Assembly (NCBI GenBank): GCA_025458755.1
Contig: JALORT010000029.1
Location: forward strand, 1-11,743
DNA from: Methylotetracoccus sp.
GTDB lineage: Bacteria; Pseudomonadota; Gammaproteobacteria; Methylococcales; Methylococcaceae
DNA: 11,743 nt
Direction of reading: 5' to 3'
The notes beneath the pieces are model-generated. The model had not been told where the DNA came from, did not search any database, and saw only the letters and a program-made list of their open reading frames with translations. Numbering within the stretch: the stretch's first letter is position 1; every line of letters starts with the position of its first letter. This document shows positions 1 through 7,953 of the stretch, piece by piece. The translations under genes and the position numbers were made by a program.

Positions 1-48
1 ACTCCTTCTGACCCCGCTCATGCGCTCAAGACGCGATTTCTACTGATC

Positions 49-53
49 GGAGA
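49..53 (+). promoter_or_regulatory. Ribosome binding site deciding the ilvD TTG start
   Basis: GGAGA lies 6 nt upstream of the TTG at 60. It supports this rare start codon over the downstream ATG at 108, which would cut off conserved residues. Confidence 0.7.
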
Positions 54-59
54 CCGGAC

Positions 60-1757
60 TTGACCACTGATAAACGCCGCGAATTTTCCTCCTCCATCGT
101 TGACGGCATGCAGCGTGCCCCGAGTCGCGCGATGCTCCACGCCGTGGGCTTCTCGGACGCCGACTTTTCCAAACCTCAGATCGGGATTGCATCGACCTGG
201 AGTATGGTGACTCCATGCAACATGCATATCGACGCCTTGGCCAAGGATGCGGCCGCCGGGGTTGACCAAAGCGGCGGCAAGGCCGTCATCTTCAACACCA
301 TCACCATCTCGGACGGCATTTCGATGGGCACCGAGGGGATGAAATACTCCTTGGTATCGCGTGAAGTCATCGCCGATTCGATCGAAACCGTTGTCGGCTG
401 CCAGGGCTTCGACGGCATCGTGGCGATCGGCGGATGCGACAAGAACATGCCGGGATGCCTGATTGCTCTAGCGCGCTTGAACCGCCCCGCAGTCTTCGTT
501 TACGGCGGAACCATCCTGCCCGGTTGCCTCGGCGATCAAAAGCTCGACATTGTCTCGGTGTTCGAGGCCGTAGGCGCCAGGGCGAACCATCGGATCGGGG
601 ACGCCGAATTGAAGGAAATCGAAACTAGAGCGATCCCCGGTCCCGGATCGTGCGGCGGAATGTATACCGCCAACACGATGGCCTCCGCGATTGAAGCCTT
701 GGGCATGAGCCTGCCGGGAAGTTCTGCCCAGGCCGCCGTATCACCGGACAAGGTCACGGATTGCCAACGCGCAGGAAGTCAGGTGCTGAAGCTCCTGGAA
801 CTGGGCCTTCGCCCGCGCGACATCATGACCAGGCAGGCGTTCGAGAATGCCATCACCGTGGTCATCGCACTGGGCGGGTCCACGAATGCGGTGCTGCATC
901 TGCTGGCGATGGCCCATGCGGTTGAGGTTCCCCTTGAGCTCGACGATTTCACGCGCATCGGCAAGCGTGTGCCGGTCGTCGCTGACCTGAAACCCAGCGG
1001 TCGGTATTCGATGGCGGAACTGGTCGAGATCGGAGGCATCCTGCCGCTGATGAAGACGCTGCTTGATCAAGGACTGCTGCACGGCGACTGTATCACGGTG
1101 ACTGGACAGACCCTGGCCGAAAATCTGGCGTCCGTTTCGCCGTACCCCGCGGATCAAGCGATCATTCGGCCGCTGAACGATCCGATCAAGAAAGTCAGCC
1201 ATCTGGTCGTGCTGCGGGGCAACCTGGCGGCGGAAGGTGCCGTCGCTAAGATCACAGGCAAGGAAGGTCTGCGCTTCACCGGCACCGCGAAGGTCTTTGA
1301 CTGTGAGGAACTTGCTCTGGACGCGATCCTGCAAGGCGGCATTCAATCTGGTGAGGTGATCGTCATTCGTTACGAGGGCCCGCGCGGCGGGCCGGGTATG
1401 CGCGAAATGCTGTCGCCGACTTCGGCCGTGATGGGCAAAGGCTTGGGCAACAGCGTCGCGCTGATCACGGATGGCCGCTTTTCCGGCGGAACCCATGGCT
1501 TCGTCGTCGGCCACATCACGCCCGAAGCGTATGCCGGTGGCCCTTTGGCCTTGGTCGAAAACGGTGACCGGATCACGATCGATGCCGAATCGCAAGAGCT
1601 CACGCTGCATGTCGAGGACACGACGCTCGCGACACGCCGTGCCGCATGGGTTCGGCCCGCACCGCGTTACCGGCGCGGGGTGCTGGCGAAATATGCGAGC
1701 CATGTCAGCTCTGCGTCCGAGGGTGCAGTCACGGACAAGCAACTGGACCTCGACTGA
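60..1757 (+). CDS. ilvD: Dihydroxy-acid dehydratase (short, [2Fe-2S]-type)
   Basis: Dehydrates 2,3-dihydroxy-isovalerate and 2,3-dihydroxy-3-methylvalerate to the 2-keto acids, the last shared step of valine, isoleucine and leucine synthesis, in the cytoplasm. The 565-residue product spans the whole IlvD/EDD family. Visible motifs are TPCNMH (C53), GGCDKNMPG (C126, D127, K128, the usual carbamylated lysine), [12 protein letters not shown] (C198), and the C-terminal signature [10 protein letters not shown] around residues 469-478 with S475 as likely base. Having all three cysteines and about 560 residues matches the oxygen-tolerant [2Fe-2S] class; the roughly 616-residue E. coli enzyme lacks the first cysteine (family knowledge). 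The start is TTG at 60, preceded by GGAGA at 49-53 with 6 nt spacing. The next in-frame ATG (108) would remove conserved N-terminal residues. A 69-nt gap separates it from argE. Confidence 0.97.
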   Translation: MTTDKRREFSSSIVDGMQRAPSRAMLHAVGFSDADFSKPQIGIASTWSMVTPCNMHIDALAKDAAAGVDQSGGKAVIFNTITISDGISMGTEGMKYSLVSREVIADSIETVVGCQGFDGIVAIGGCDKNMPGCLIALARLNRPAVFVYGGTILPGCLGDQKLDIVSVFEAVGARANHRIGDAELKEIETRAIPGPGSCGGMYTANTMASAIEALGMSLPGSSAQAAVSPDKVTDCQRAGSQVLKLLELGLRPRDIMTRQAFENAITVVIALGGSTNAVLHLLAMAHAVEVPLELDDFTRIGKRVPVVADLKPSGRYSMAELVEIGGILPLMKTLLDQGLLHGDCITVTGQTLAENLASVSPYPADQAIIRPLNDPIKKVSHLVVLRGNLAAEGAVAKITGKEGLRFTGTAKVFDCEELALDAILQGGIQSGEVIVIRYEGPRGGPGMREMLSPTSAVMGKGLGNSVALITDGRFSGGTHGFVVGHITPEAYAGGPLALVENGDRITIDAESQELTLHVEDTTLATRRAAWVRPAPRYRRGVLAKYASHVSSASEGAVTDKQLDLD

Positions 1758-1768
1758 CACCGGGTGCA

Positions 1769-1783
1769 GCGCGTGTTACGCGC
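1769..1783 (+). repeat. Short perfect hairpin between ilvD and argE
   Basis: GCGCGT (1769-1774) and ACGCGC (1778-1783) form a perfect 6-bp stem with a 3-nt GTT loop, 11 nt after the ilvD stop. No T-run follows, so it is not a canonical intrinsic terminator. It could be an mRNA-processing or stability element, or chance in GC-rich DNA. Confidence 0.45.
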
Positions 1784-1826
1784 ACGGCGCCCGCGACGAC
1801 ATGTTCACAACCCCTGAGGAAATGCC

Positions 1827-3011
1827 GTGACCCGCCTCATCCCCCCGCCGCTGGAAATGATGAGGTCGTTGATCGAGCGCCGCTCGGTCAGCAGTGCCAA
1901 TCCGAAGCTCGATCAGAGCAACCGGGAGGTCATCGACCTGCTGGCCGGGTGGCTGGATGATCTCGGCTTTCGTATCGAGATACTGCCGGTCGGCGAACGC
2001 AAGGCCAATCTGCGCGCGACGCTCGGCGACGCCGACGGCGCAGAGGGCTTGGTCCTTGCGGGCCATACCGACACGGTACCCTACGACGAGGGCCGCTGGT
2101 CAGTCGATCCGTTCGCCGGAGTCGTCAAGGACGACGCACTCTACGGACTGGGCAGCGCGGATATGAAATCCTTTCTGGCGCTTGCCGTCGAGGCGGCGCA
2201 GCGGCTTGGGGACACGCCGTTGCGCCACCCGCTGACGATCCTGGCGACCGCCGATGAGGAAAGCTCGATGTCCGGCGCTCGCTCGCTGGCTGAAGCGCGG
2301 CGCCCCTTCGGCCGATTCTGCGTGATCGGCGAACCCACCGGTTTGCGTCCGATCCGGATGCACAAGGGGGTCATGATGGAAGCGATCGCAGTGCAGGGGA
2401 AAGCGGGGCATTCCAGCGACCCGGATTTTGGGGCGAACGCGATCGAGGGAATGCAGGCTATCCTGACCGAGCTGTTGGAGTGGCGCCGCGAGATGCGCCA
2501 GCGTTACCGCGACCCAAACTTCACCGTCCCGTTTCCGACCCTGAATCTCGGTTCGATACACGGCGGCGACAACCCTAACCGCATCTGCGCCCACTGTGCG
2601 TTGCAGATCGACCTCCGTCCGTTACCAGGGATGCAGGTGCCACGGTTGCGCCAGGATCTGCGCGAACGCCTCGCCAAAGCCATGACGTCGTTTCCCCGGC
2701 TGGCCTGGACCCACGAACCGCTGTTCGATGGACTGCCGCCATTTGAAACCCCGGCCGAGGCCGTCTTGGTCAGGGCGTGCGAAGACATCACCGGTCAACC
2801 GGCGACTGCCGCCGCCTTTGGGACCGAGGCGCCGCTGCTCGCCCGGCTCGGCATGGAAACGGTGGTGCTGGGACCGGGACATATCGAACAAGCGCATCAG
2901 CCCGATGAGTACCTTCCGCTCGGTCACATCGAGCCCTGTCTCGGCACGCTGGCCCGGCTGATCGAGCGGTTCTGCCTCACCCCCGTCGACCAGGCATCGC
3001 GCCCGATGTGA
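1827..3011 (+). CDS. argE: Acetylornithine deacetylase (M20 metallopeptidase family)
   Basis: Hydrolyses N-acetyl-L-ornithine to ornithine and acetate in the linear arginine pathway. The 394 residues match the family (E. coli ArgE is about 383). Di-metal M20 motifs are seen in order: LAGHTDTVP (H80, D82), GLGSADMKS (D112, bridging ligand), ADEESSM (E144 general base, E145 ligand), GEPTG (E169), GKAGHSS (H195, dimerisation domain), GGDNPNRICAHC near 246-257, GTEAPLL (332-338) and a C-terminal GPGHIEQAHQPDEY with H352 as last ligand. The start is GTG at 1827, with GAGGA at 1816-1820 and a 6-nt spacer; the ATGs at 1801 and 1822 are out of frame. The stop overlaps the argA start by 4 nt. A succinyl-diaminopimelate desuccinylase (DapE) is a less likely paralogue; the argA neighbour and the GHIEQAH segment favour ArgE. 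Confidence 0.93.
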   Translation: MTRLIPPPLEMMRSLIERRSVSSANPKLDQSNREVIDLLAGWLDDLGFRIEILPVGERKANLRATLGDADGAEGLVLAGHTDTVPYDEGRWSVDPFAGVVKDDALYGLGSADMKSFLALAVEAAQRLGDTPLRHPLTILATADEESSMSGARSLAEARRPFGRFCVIGEPTGLRPIRMHKGVMMEAIAVQGKAGHSSDPDFGANAIEGMQAILTELLEWRREMRQRYRDPNFTVPFPTLNLGSIHGGDNPNRICAHCALQIDLRPLPGMQVPRLRQDLRERLAKAMTSFPRLAWTHEPLFDGLPPFETPAEAVLVRACEDITGQPATAAAFGTEAPLLARLGMETVVLGPGHIEQAHQPDEYLPLGHIEPCLGTLARLIERFCLTPVDQASRPM

Positions 3012-4372
3012 GTCAGAACACACCCACCCAGTTCGTCCGATGGTTCCGCGATTCGTCGCCGTACATCAACGCGCACCATGGCAAGATTTTCGTGGTTTCG
3101 TTCGGCGGCGAAACGCTGGCCGACGGGCTCTTTTGCAATCTGGTCCACGACTTTGCGCTGCTGAACAGCCTGGGTGTCAAGCTGGTGCTGGTACACGGCA
3201 CCCGGCCTCAGGTGGAAGAGCGTCTGCAGGCTCGGGGCGCCAGCCTCCGCTACCACCAGGGACTCCGCCTGACCGACGATGACGCGCTGATCTGCGTCAA
3301 GGAGGCGGCGGGTACGGTCCGCGTCGACATCGAAGCCCTGTTATCGATGGGGCTCGCCAATTCACCGATGTCCGGCGCCGGCATCAGGGTTGCCTCCGGA
3401 AACTTTGTGGTGGCGAAGCCTCTGGGGGTCCGCGACGGCATCGATTTCGGACACACCGGCGAGGTGAGGCGCATCAATGCTGACAGCATTCGCCAACATC
3501 TGGACGCCGGGAATGTCGTTCTGCTCTCGCCGCTCGGGTACTCACCCACCGGCGAGGTCTTTAACCTCAGCGCCGAAGAGGTCGCCACCGCGACCGCGAT
3601 CGCGCTCGGCGCGCACAAGCTGCTGCTGCTGATGGAACAACCGCTGTGCCGCCTCGCGGACCAAAGTCCCCTCCGTCAGGTCACGACGCACGAGGCACAC
3701 GAACTGACGGCCCAGGGCGCCATCACCGAGAGTCTGGTTCCGCATGTTCTGGCAGCCTGCGAGGCATGTCGCGCCGGCGTTGACCGTGCCCATCTGCTGG
3801 ACCGTCACATCGATGGGGCGATTCTGCTCGAATTGTTCACACGCGACGGCATCGGTACGCTGGTGAGCGAAGCACCCTACGAAGAAATGCGCCCGGCCCG
3901 GATCAGTGATGTCGGCGGGATTCTGGATCTCGTCGGACCGCTCGAGAAGAGCGGGATTCTCGTCAGCCGCTCCAAGGAGCGGCTCGAAATCGAAATTGAC
4001 GATTATCTGGTAATCGACCGGGACGGTCTGGTGATCGGCTGTTCCGCACTGCACGTTTTTCCGCAGGAGCGGACGGGCGAACTGGCTTGCTTGGCGGTCC
4101 ATCCGGGCTACCGTAACGAACGGCGTGGCGAACGTTTGCTCCAAGCCGTCCAGGAACGTGCGAGAAGCCTGCAGTTGAAGCAGATCGTGGCGCTCACGAC
4201 CCGGACCAGCCACTGGTTCCTGGAGCGGGGTTTCGAATCCGCGCCGGTCGACGTGCTCCCGTCCGCACGGCAACTCACCTACAGCCCCCGACGCAATTCG
4301 AAGGTCTTGATCAAGCAGTTGAATGATCCGTCAACCCCTGGCGAGCGCGGCCCACGCGCGGAACAACCGTGA
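3008..4372 (+). CDS. argA: Amino-acid N-acetyltransferase (N-acetylglutamate synthase)
   Basis: Makes N-acetylglutamate from glutamate and acetyl-CoA, the committed and normally arginine-feedback-inhibited first step of arginine synthesis. The 454 residues show two domains: an amino-acid-kinase-like domain (about 10-285; SPYINAHHGK at 17-26, GGE at 33-35, SGNFVVAKPLGV, ELFTRDGIGT at 275-284) and a GNAT acetyltransferase domain (about 295-438; DVGGILDLVGPLEKSGILV, acetyl-CoA loop CLAVHPGYRNERRGERLL at 361-378, SHWFLERGF at 401-409). It aligns with E. coli ArgA nearly end to end, plus a short proline-rich tail that runs into cpdA. The start is GTG at 3008, inside the GTGA overlap with the argE stop, with only a weak upstream AGG, so translation probably depends on coupling to argE. 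With ArgE next to it, the acetyl group is not recycled, so this is the linear pathway. Confidence 0.96.
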   Translation: MSQNTPTQFVRWFRDSSPYINAHHGKIFVVSFGGETLADGLFCNLVHDFALLNSLGVKLVLVHGTRPQVEERLQARGASLRYHQGLRLTDDDALICVKEAAGTVRVDIEALLSMGLANSPMSGAGIRVASGNFVVAKPLGVRDGIDFGHTGEVRRINADSIRQHLDAGNVVLLSPLGYSPTGEVFNLSAEEVATATAIALGAHKLLLLMEQPLCRLADQSPLRQVTTHEAHELTAQGAITESLVPHVLAACEACRAGVDRAHLLDRHIDGAILLELFTRDGIGTLVSEAPYEEMRPARISDVGGILDLVGPLEKSGILVSRSKERLEIEIDDYLVIDRDGLVIGCSALHVFPQERTGELACLAVHPGYRNERRGERLLQAVQERARSLQLKQIVALTTRTSHWFLERGFESAPVDVLPSARQLTYSPRRNSKVLIKQLNDPSTPGERGPRAEQP

Positions 4373-5175
4373 ATACTCTCGCGACATCATCGGCTGCCGA
4401 TACTGCCGACGCAAGCGTAAGCGTCGTCCGGATTCTGCAGCTGACAGACTGCCACTTTTTTGCGGAACCCGGGCAAACCCTGCAAGGCATTGACACGGAG
4501 CAGAGCTTTTCCTCGGTGGCGCGGGCGGTCCTCGCGTCCGGAGCCCGCTACGACCTGGTTCTGCTGACCGGGGATTTGGCGGAAACCCCGTCAGAAGCGG
4601 CATACCGTCGACTGCAAGAGCAACTCCGGCTGTTGGAAATCCCCTGCTACTGCCTGCCCGGCAATCATGACCAGATCGGTGCGATGACACGCTTTCTGTT
4701 AGGGGGCCAAATACACATGCAACCCCGGATCATCCTGGGTCCATGGCAGATCGTGTGTCTCGACAGTACCGTCGAAAACGAGCCGGGGGGCTTGCTGAGT
4801 GAAACACAGATCGAATTGGTCGAGGAAGCGATCGCGGGTCAACCGGAAAAATACCTGTTGATTGCGGTCCATCACCATCCGATCCCCTGCGGCAGCGAAT
4901 GGATGGACACCATGATGATCAGGAACGCGGAACGGTTGTTGACACTTCTCGACGGTTTTGCCGCCAAAGCGCGCGGGGTGGTATTCGGTCACATCCACCA
5001 GGCGCTCGACCTCAGCCGTGGACACCTGCGGTTCTTGGGCAGCCCCTCGACCTGCTGCCAGTTTCAGCCAAACACTCGGAACATCGCGATCTCCCCTGTC
5101 CCGCCCGGGTATCGGTGGCTCGAACTCACTGCCGACGGAGAGATCGTCTCGGGCGTCGGCTTCGCGCATGGTTAG
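4369..5175 (+). CDS. cpdA: 3',5'-cyclic-AMP phosphodiesterase
   Basis: Predicted class III cyclic nucleotide phosphodiesterase that hydrolyses cAMP to AMP and so damps CRP-type signalling. The 268 residues carry the calcineurin-like metal set in order: LTDCH (D27, H29), GDL (D69), GNHD (N99, H100, D101), VHHHP (H168-H170) and GHIH (H208, H210). The CpdA-specific SPSTCCQF segment (225-232) and GYRWLEL (247-253) match E. coli CpdA closely, separating it from general metallophosphoesterases. The start is GTG at 4369, again inside a GTGA overlap with the upstream stop, with no strong Shine-Dalgarno, so it is probably coupled to argA. The N-terminus has a non-conserved stretch of about 18 residues rich in A, S and T before the domain. 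Its presence implies that an adenylate cyclase and a CRP homologue exist elsewhere in the genome. Confidence 0.92.
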   Translation: MNTLATSSAADTADASVSVVRILQLTDCHFFAEPGQTLQGIDTEQSFSSVARAVLASGARYDLVLLTGDLAETPSEAAYRRLQEQLRLLEIPCYCLPGNHDQIGAMTRFLLGGQIHMQPRIILGPWQIVCLDSTVENEPGGLLSETQIELVEEAIAGQPEKYLLIAVHHHPIPCGSEWMDTMMIRNAERLLTLLDGFAAKARGVVFGHIHQALDLSRGHLRFLGSPSTCCQFQPNTRNIAISPVPPGYRWLELTADGEIVSGVGFAHG

Positions 5176-5185
5176 CACGCGTGCT
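5174..5185. repeat. 12-bp perfect palindrome at the cpdA stop codon
   Basis: AGCACGCGTGCT is a perfect palindrome that begins in the cpdA TAG and opens the 110-nt gap before sixA. There is no loop and no T-run, so if functional it is more likely a protein-binding site than an RNA hairpin. Its role is unknown. Confidence 0.4.
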
Positions 5186-5285
5186 CGTGGGCGGGGGCTC
5201 GCCGCTGAAAGCTCCGGCGTCCGACAAACCGTTGGTGGCTGCGTGGGTCTCTTGTGAACACTGACGGATTGCAACGCGAGGCATC

Positions 5286-5819
5286 ATGAAGAATCTAGTG
5301 ATCATCCGGCACGCCAAATCGAGCTGGGATAACCCGGTGCTGCCTGACCAGGAACGACCGCTGAATCCGCAGGGAAAGCGGGATGCGCCGTTCATGGGTC
5401 AAATCCTGCTTAGCCGCGGTCTGACCCCCGACTTGATCATCACCAGCCCGGCGAAGCGGGCCCGCAAAACGGCCAAGCTGGTTGCCGCCGCGGTCGGTTA
5501 TCCCGCGGATGGGATCTTGGAGGATCCCCGTCTGTATCTGCAAGGCGTTCCGGTGCTGATGGACCTCGTCGCAGCGTTGCCTGACGCAACAAATCGGGTC
5601 TACCTGGTCGGACACAATCCGGACTTCACGGATCTCGTGAATCTTCTAACGGATCAGGACGTCGCAAACGTGCCGACCTGCGGCGTGGCATCCATCGAGT
5701 TTGACCTCGACGCCTGGGCCCATGTCGGCGCCGGGCTCGGGCGGCTGGCGTTATTCGATTATCCGAAGCGTCACCGAGACGCGACTGGACCGGGTGGGCC
5801 GCACCCTTCATCAGATTGA
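5286..5819 (+). CDS. sixA: SixA-like phosphohistidine phosphatase (histidine phosphatase superfamily)
   Basis: A 177-residue branch-1 histidine phosphatase. The catalytic core is LVIIRHAKSSW (R8, H9 nucleophile), the second arginine is in TSPAKRARKTA (R58), and the second histidine is in LVGHNPDF (H110). RHAKSSW together with ERPLNPQG marks the SixA subgroup. E. coli SixA dephosphorylates phosphohistidine on the histidine-containing phosphotransfer domain of ArcB and, in later work, on the nitrogen phosphotransferase protein NPr (family knowledge). No histidine kinase or PTS gene lies nearby, so the target is unknown. The start is ATG at 5286 with GAGG at 5278-5281 (4-nt spacer). It has the same orientation as argE-argA-cpdA, 110 nt downstream of cpdA, and could be the last gene of that operon. 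The C-terminal roughly 15 residues are low-complexity and rich in G, P and S. Confidence 0.85.
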   Translation: MKNLVIIRHAKSSWDNPVLPDQERPLNPQGKRDAPFMGQILLSRGLTPDLIITSPAKRARKTAKLVAAAVGYPADGILEDPRLYLQGVPVLMDLVAALPDATNRVYLVGHNPDFTDLVNLLTDQDVANVPTCGVASIEFDLDAWAHVGAGLGRLALFDYPKRHRDATGPGGPHPSSD

Positions 5820-5824
5820 GTGTT

Positions 5825-5870
5825 CAGGCGACTGACGAACCCGGTCTGAACGCCGGCGCCGTTTCGCCTG
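5825..5870. repeat. Inverted repeat in the convergent sixA/minE gap
   Basis: CAGGCGA (5825-5831) pairs perfectly with TCGCCTG (5864-5870) across 32 nt. A competing GTTCAG (5822-5827) / CTGAAC (5846-5851) pair also exists. A transcription terminator would be expected in this convergent gap of 124 nt, but neither pair is followed by a T-run on either strand. I see nothing else in the gap. Confidence 0.3.
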
Positions 5871-5943
5871 TTGGCACTTGCCATGGCGGCCGCGTACGGA
5901 TGATATTCGACACACCCCGACCCAACCCGGCGAGCCCGCGCAT

Positions 5944-6237
5944 TCACCGTCGCCTCGCCTTGGTTTTGACCTTGGGATCGGGTTCATCCGGCAGGATGAT
6001 ATTCAGTTCCAGAATTTCCCGGTCGCCGTCCTCTTCCATCGTGACGGTGATCGCGTCCTCTGCCACTTGCACATATTTGCGGACCACCTCGAGCAGCTCG
6101 CGCTGAAGTTTCGGCAGATAGTCGGGTTTGTTGCGCTGCGCCCGCTCATGAGCGACCAGGATCTGCAGGCGCTCCTTCGCGACGGAAGCGCTCGTCGTCG
6201 CAGGCGAACGGGAACGGAAATAATCCAATAGACCCAT
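5944..6237 (-). CDS. minE: Cell division topological specificity factor MinE
   Basis: Stimulates the MinD ATPase and drives pole-to-pole MinD oscillation so that the Z ring forms at mid-cell. The 97 residues show the full family layout: amphipathic N-terminal membrane-targeting stretch [10 protein letters not shown] (1-10), anti-MinCD segment [18 protein letters not shown] (17-34), and dimeric topological specificity domain from [19 protein letters not shown] to [12 protein letters not shown] (40-83). The tail from 84 to 97 ends in KVKTKARRR and is more basic than in E. coli MinE (88 residues). The ATG at 6237 has GGAGG 8 nt upstream, encoded by the last codons of minD, and the two genes are 4 nt apart. 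It is the last gene of a minCDE operon, convergent with sixA. Confidence 0.97.
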   Translation of the reverse strand: MGLLDYFRSRSPATTSASVAKERLQILVAHERAQRNKPDYLPKLQRELLEVVRKYVQVAEDAITVTMEEDGDREILELNIILPDEPDPKVKTKARRR

Positions 6238-6241
6238 ACGC

Positions 6242-7051
6242 TTATCCTCCGAAGAGCCGCTTCAGCAAACCTTTCTTGTTTTCCTCGACAAAGCGGTGCG
6301 GCACCTGCTCCCCGAGGTAGCGACGAACGATGTCGCCGTAGGCCTGACCGGCATCGCTCTTTTCGTCGAGAATCACCGGGGTACCGGCGTTCGACGCACC
6401 GAGTACCGACTTCGATTCCGGGATCACGCCGAGAAGATGCATCGAGAGGATCTCCTGGACATCTTCCACGCTCAGCATCTCACCGAGCCGGACGCGTTCA
6501 GGAGAGTACCGGGTCAGCAATAAGTATTCCTTGATTGGCTCCACACCCAGTTCCGCGCGCCGGGACTTGCTGGCCAAAATACCGAGCATACGATCGGAAT
6601 CGCGTACCGACGAGACTTCCGGGTTGGTCACGACCAGCGCGTCATCGGCGAAATACATGGCCAGAGTCGCCCCTTTCTCGATACCGGCGGGGGAATCGCA
6701 GACGATGTATTCGTGGGTTTCCGCCAGTTCGTTCAAGACGCGCTCCACCCCCTCTTTGGTCAGCGACTCCTTGTCCCGCGTCTGCGACGCGGGCAGAATG
6801 AAAAGATTGTCCCGCCGCTTATCCCGGATCAGTGCCTGGTGCAGCGTCGCTTCGCCATTCAGCACATTGACGAAGTCGTAGACCACGCGCCGTTCGCAGC
6901 CCATGACCAAGTCGAGATTCCGCAGGCCGACATCGAAGTCGATCACGGCGGTACGGTAGCCTTTCATCGCCAGGCCCATTGCAAACGCCGCGCTGGTGGT
7001 GGTCTTGCCGACACCGCCTTTGCCCGATGTCACCACAATGATTCTTGCCAA
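6242..7051 (-). CDS. minD: Septum site-determining ATPase MinD
   Basis: Membrane-binding ParA/MinD-family ATPase that recruits MinC and is displaced by MinE. The 269 residues (E. coli 270) contain the deviant Walker [10 protein letters not shown] (10-18, signature K11, catalytic K16), switch [15 protein letters not shown] (38-51, D40), switch [13 protein letters not shown] (118-128), the nucleotide-contact TNPE (142-145), and the C-terminal amphipathic membrane helix [13 protein letters not shown] (257-269). The start is TTG at 7051, deduced from the invariant N-terminus [15 protein letters not shown] and from GGAGG at 7060-7064, 8 nt upstream. The gap to minC is 41 nt. The TTG start may lower translation relative to minE, which has the same Shine-Dalgarno but an ATG (inference). 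Confidence 0.98.
   Translation of the reverse strand: MARIIVVTSGKGGVGKTTTSAAFAMGLAMKGYRTAVIDFDVGLRNLDLVMGCERRVVYDFVNVLNGEATLHQALIRDKRRDNLFILPASQTRDKESLTKEGVERVLNELAETHEYIVCDSPAGIEKGATLAMYFADDALVVTNPEVSSVRDSDRMLGILASKSRRAELGVEPIKEYLLLTRYSPERVRLGEMLSVEDVQEILSMHLLGVIPESKSVLGASNAGTPVILDEKSDAGQAYGDIVRRYLGEQVPHRFVEENKKGLLKRLFGG
6246..6250 (-). promoter_or_regulatory. minE Shine-Dalgarno encoded by the MinD C-terminus
   Basis: GGAGG lies 8 nt upstream of the minE ATG and is formed by the two terminal glycine codons of MinD. The longer string GGAGGATAA, which includes the minD stop, is also found in front of minD. Confidence 0.85.
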
Positions 7052-7059
7052 ATTGTTAT

Positions 7060-7064
7060 CCTCC
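7060..7064 (-). promoter_or_regulatory. minD Shine-Dalgarno fixing the TTG start
   Basis: GGAGG is placed 8 nt before the TTG. Together with the conserved MinD N-terminus it fixes the start. No in-frame ATG is found at this position. Confidence 0.85.
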
Positions 7065-7092
7065 CGCTAATCGAGAATGGTCACGGTCAGCC

Positions 7093-7827
7093 CTAGAGGT
7101 CCTCGATGATCAGGGTGTCGTGCCGCAAAAAGACCTGTACCGGCCGGCCGCGGATCGATTCCTCCAGATTCTCGCTGATCTGGTACTGACCGCCGATGGC
7201 GATCAGTTCCGCCTGCAAGTCCATACAAAAAATCCTGCTTTCCAGATCACCTTGGACGCCCGCTAACGCGCGACCCCGGAGCGAACTGTAGATGTGAATG
7301 TTTCCGTCAGCCATCAGTTCGGCACCGGGGCTCACCGGCGCCAGAACAATCAAATCGCCGCCGGGCGCGTAAATCCGTTGGCCCGACCGCACCGGGTGAT
7401 CGATCAACTTCGCGACATTCCGCGCGGGCTCAGACGCGGCGGCTCGGGAGGTACCGTCAGCCCCGGCCGCTTCCTTCGGCTGCGTGCCGGAACGGAATTC
7501 GGCCAGCACCGCCAATCCGGATCGCTCCGCCGCCCGCTGCCAGGCATCACGGCCGCCCCTGACGCCCGCCGGGCTCAGTCCGAGGTTGCGCAGGACCGGC
7601 AGCAATGCCGCGAAATCGATTGAAAGGCGCGGGTCGCCGAGACCGCTGAGATCGATGACGACGGGAGCATTTCGAAAGAACTCGGGCGCTGAGCGAATCT
7701 TTTCGCTGAGCTGCGCGGCGAGGGTGTCGAGATCGAGCCCTAGGAGCTTGAGGTTGAGGAGGTTGACGTAACCCGCCTTGATTTCAAACAGATCGGACGC
7801 TGTCGGCTCGTGCGCGTTGTGAGACAT
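7093..7827 (-). CDS. minC: Septum site-determining protein MinC (FtsZ inhibitor)
   Basis: Inhibits FtsZ polymerisation where MinD is bound to the membrane. The 244 residues comprise an N-terminal FtsZ-inhibitory domain (about 12-112; FEIKAGYVNLLNLKLL, VVIDLSGL), a variable linker rich in A, G and S (about 113-138), and the C-terminal beta-helix that binds MinD (139-244). The beta-helix carries HPVRSGQRIYAPGGDLIVL with the conserved RSGQ (147-150), then GAELMADGNIHIY and RGRALAGVQGD. The reading frame stays open to a TTG at 7887, but the extra 20 residues overlap the candidate promoter and are not family-like, so ATG 7827 is preferred. The Shine-Dalgarno is weak: GGA directly abuts the ATG, and GGAAG is about 15 nt upstream. 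Confidence 0.95.
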   Translation of the reverse strand: MSHNAHEPTASDLFEIKAGYVNLLNLKLLGLDLDTLAAQLSEKIRSAPEFFRNAPVVIDLSGLGDPRLSIDFAALLPVLRNLGLSPAGVRGGRDAWQRAAERSGLAVLAEFRSGTQPKEAAGADGTSRAAASEPARNVAKLIDHPVRSGQRIYAPGGDLIVLAPVSPGAELMADGNIHIYSSLRGRALAGVQGDLESRIFCMDLQAELIAIGGQYQISENLEESIRGRPVQVFLRHDTLIIEDL

Positions 7828-7865
7828 TCCGTTGGACGTAAGCTTCCGCCTGAAAAAACGTTTTG

Positions 7866-7874
7866 ATTCTAGCA
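7866..7874 (-). promoter_or_regulatory. Candidate extended -10 promoter of minCDE
   Basis: On the minus strand TGCTAGAAT matches the extended -10 pattern TGnTATAAT with one mismatch in the hexamer. It would start transcription near 7859, giving a leader of about 32 nt before the minC ATG. No good -35 is seen at 16-18 nt, as is tolerated for extended -10 promoters. A 10-bp palindrome, AAAACGTTTT (7855-7864), overlaps the expected start point. Confidence 0.5.
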
Positions 7875-7953
7875 CTTTCGGCGGCAAAGTGGCGCCGACT
7901 CCCGGGGCGCACTGCCGACCTCGACCGCAGTAAGTCCTGAACGAGCCCCGTTG

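Noticed and set aside
741..1760. 339-residue open frame on the minus strand inside ilvD
   Set aside because: It is the antisense shadow of a highly conserved GC-rich gene. The translation has no recognisable domain and is rich in R, H and Q, as is typical of such shadows.
5816..6106. 96-residue plus-strand frame overlapping the sixA stop
   Set aside because: Most of it is antisense to minE and its product is low-complexity (S, R, T). It has no Shine-Dalgarno or recognisable domain.
7828..7887. 20-residue N-terminal extension of MinC from a TTG
   Set aside because: It overlaps the candidate extended -10 promoter, and MinC homologues begin close to the ATG at 7827.
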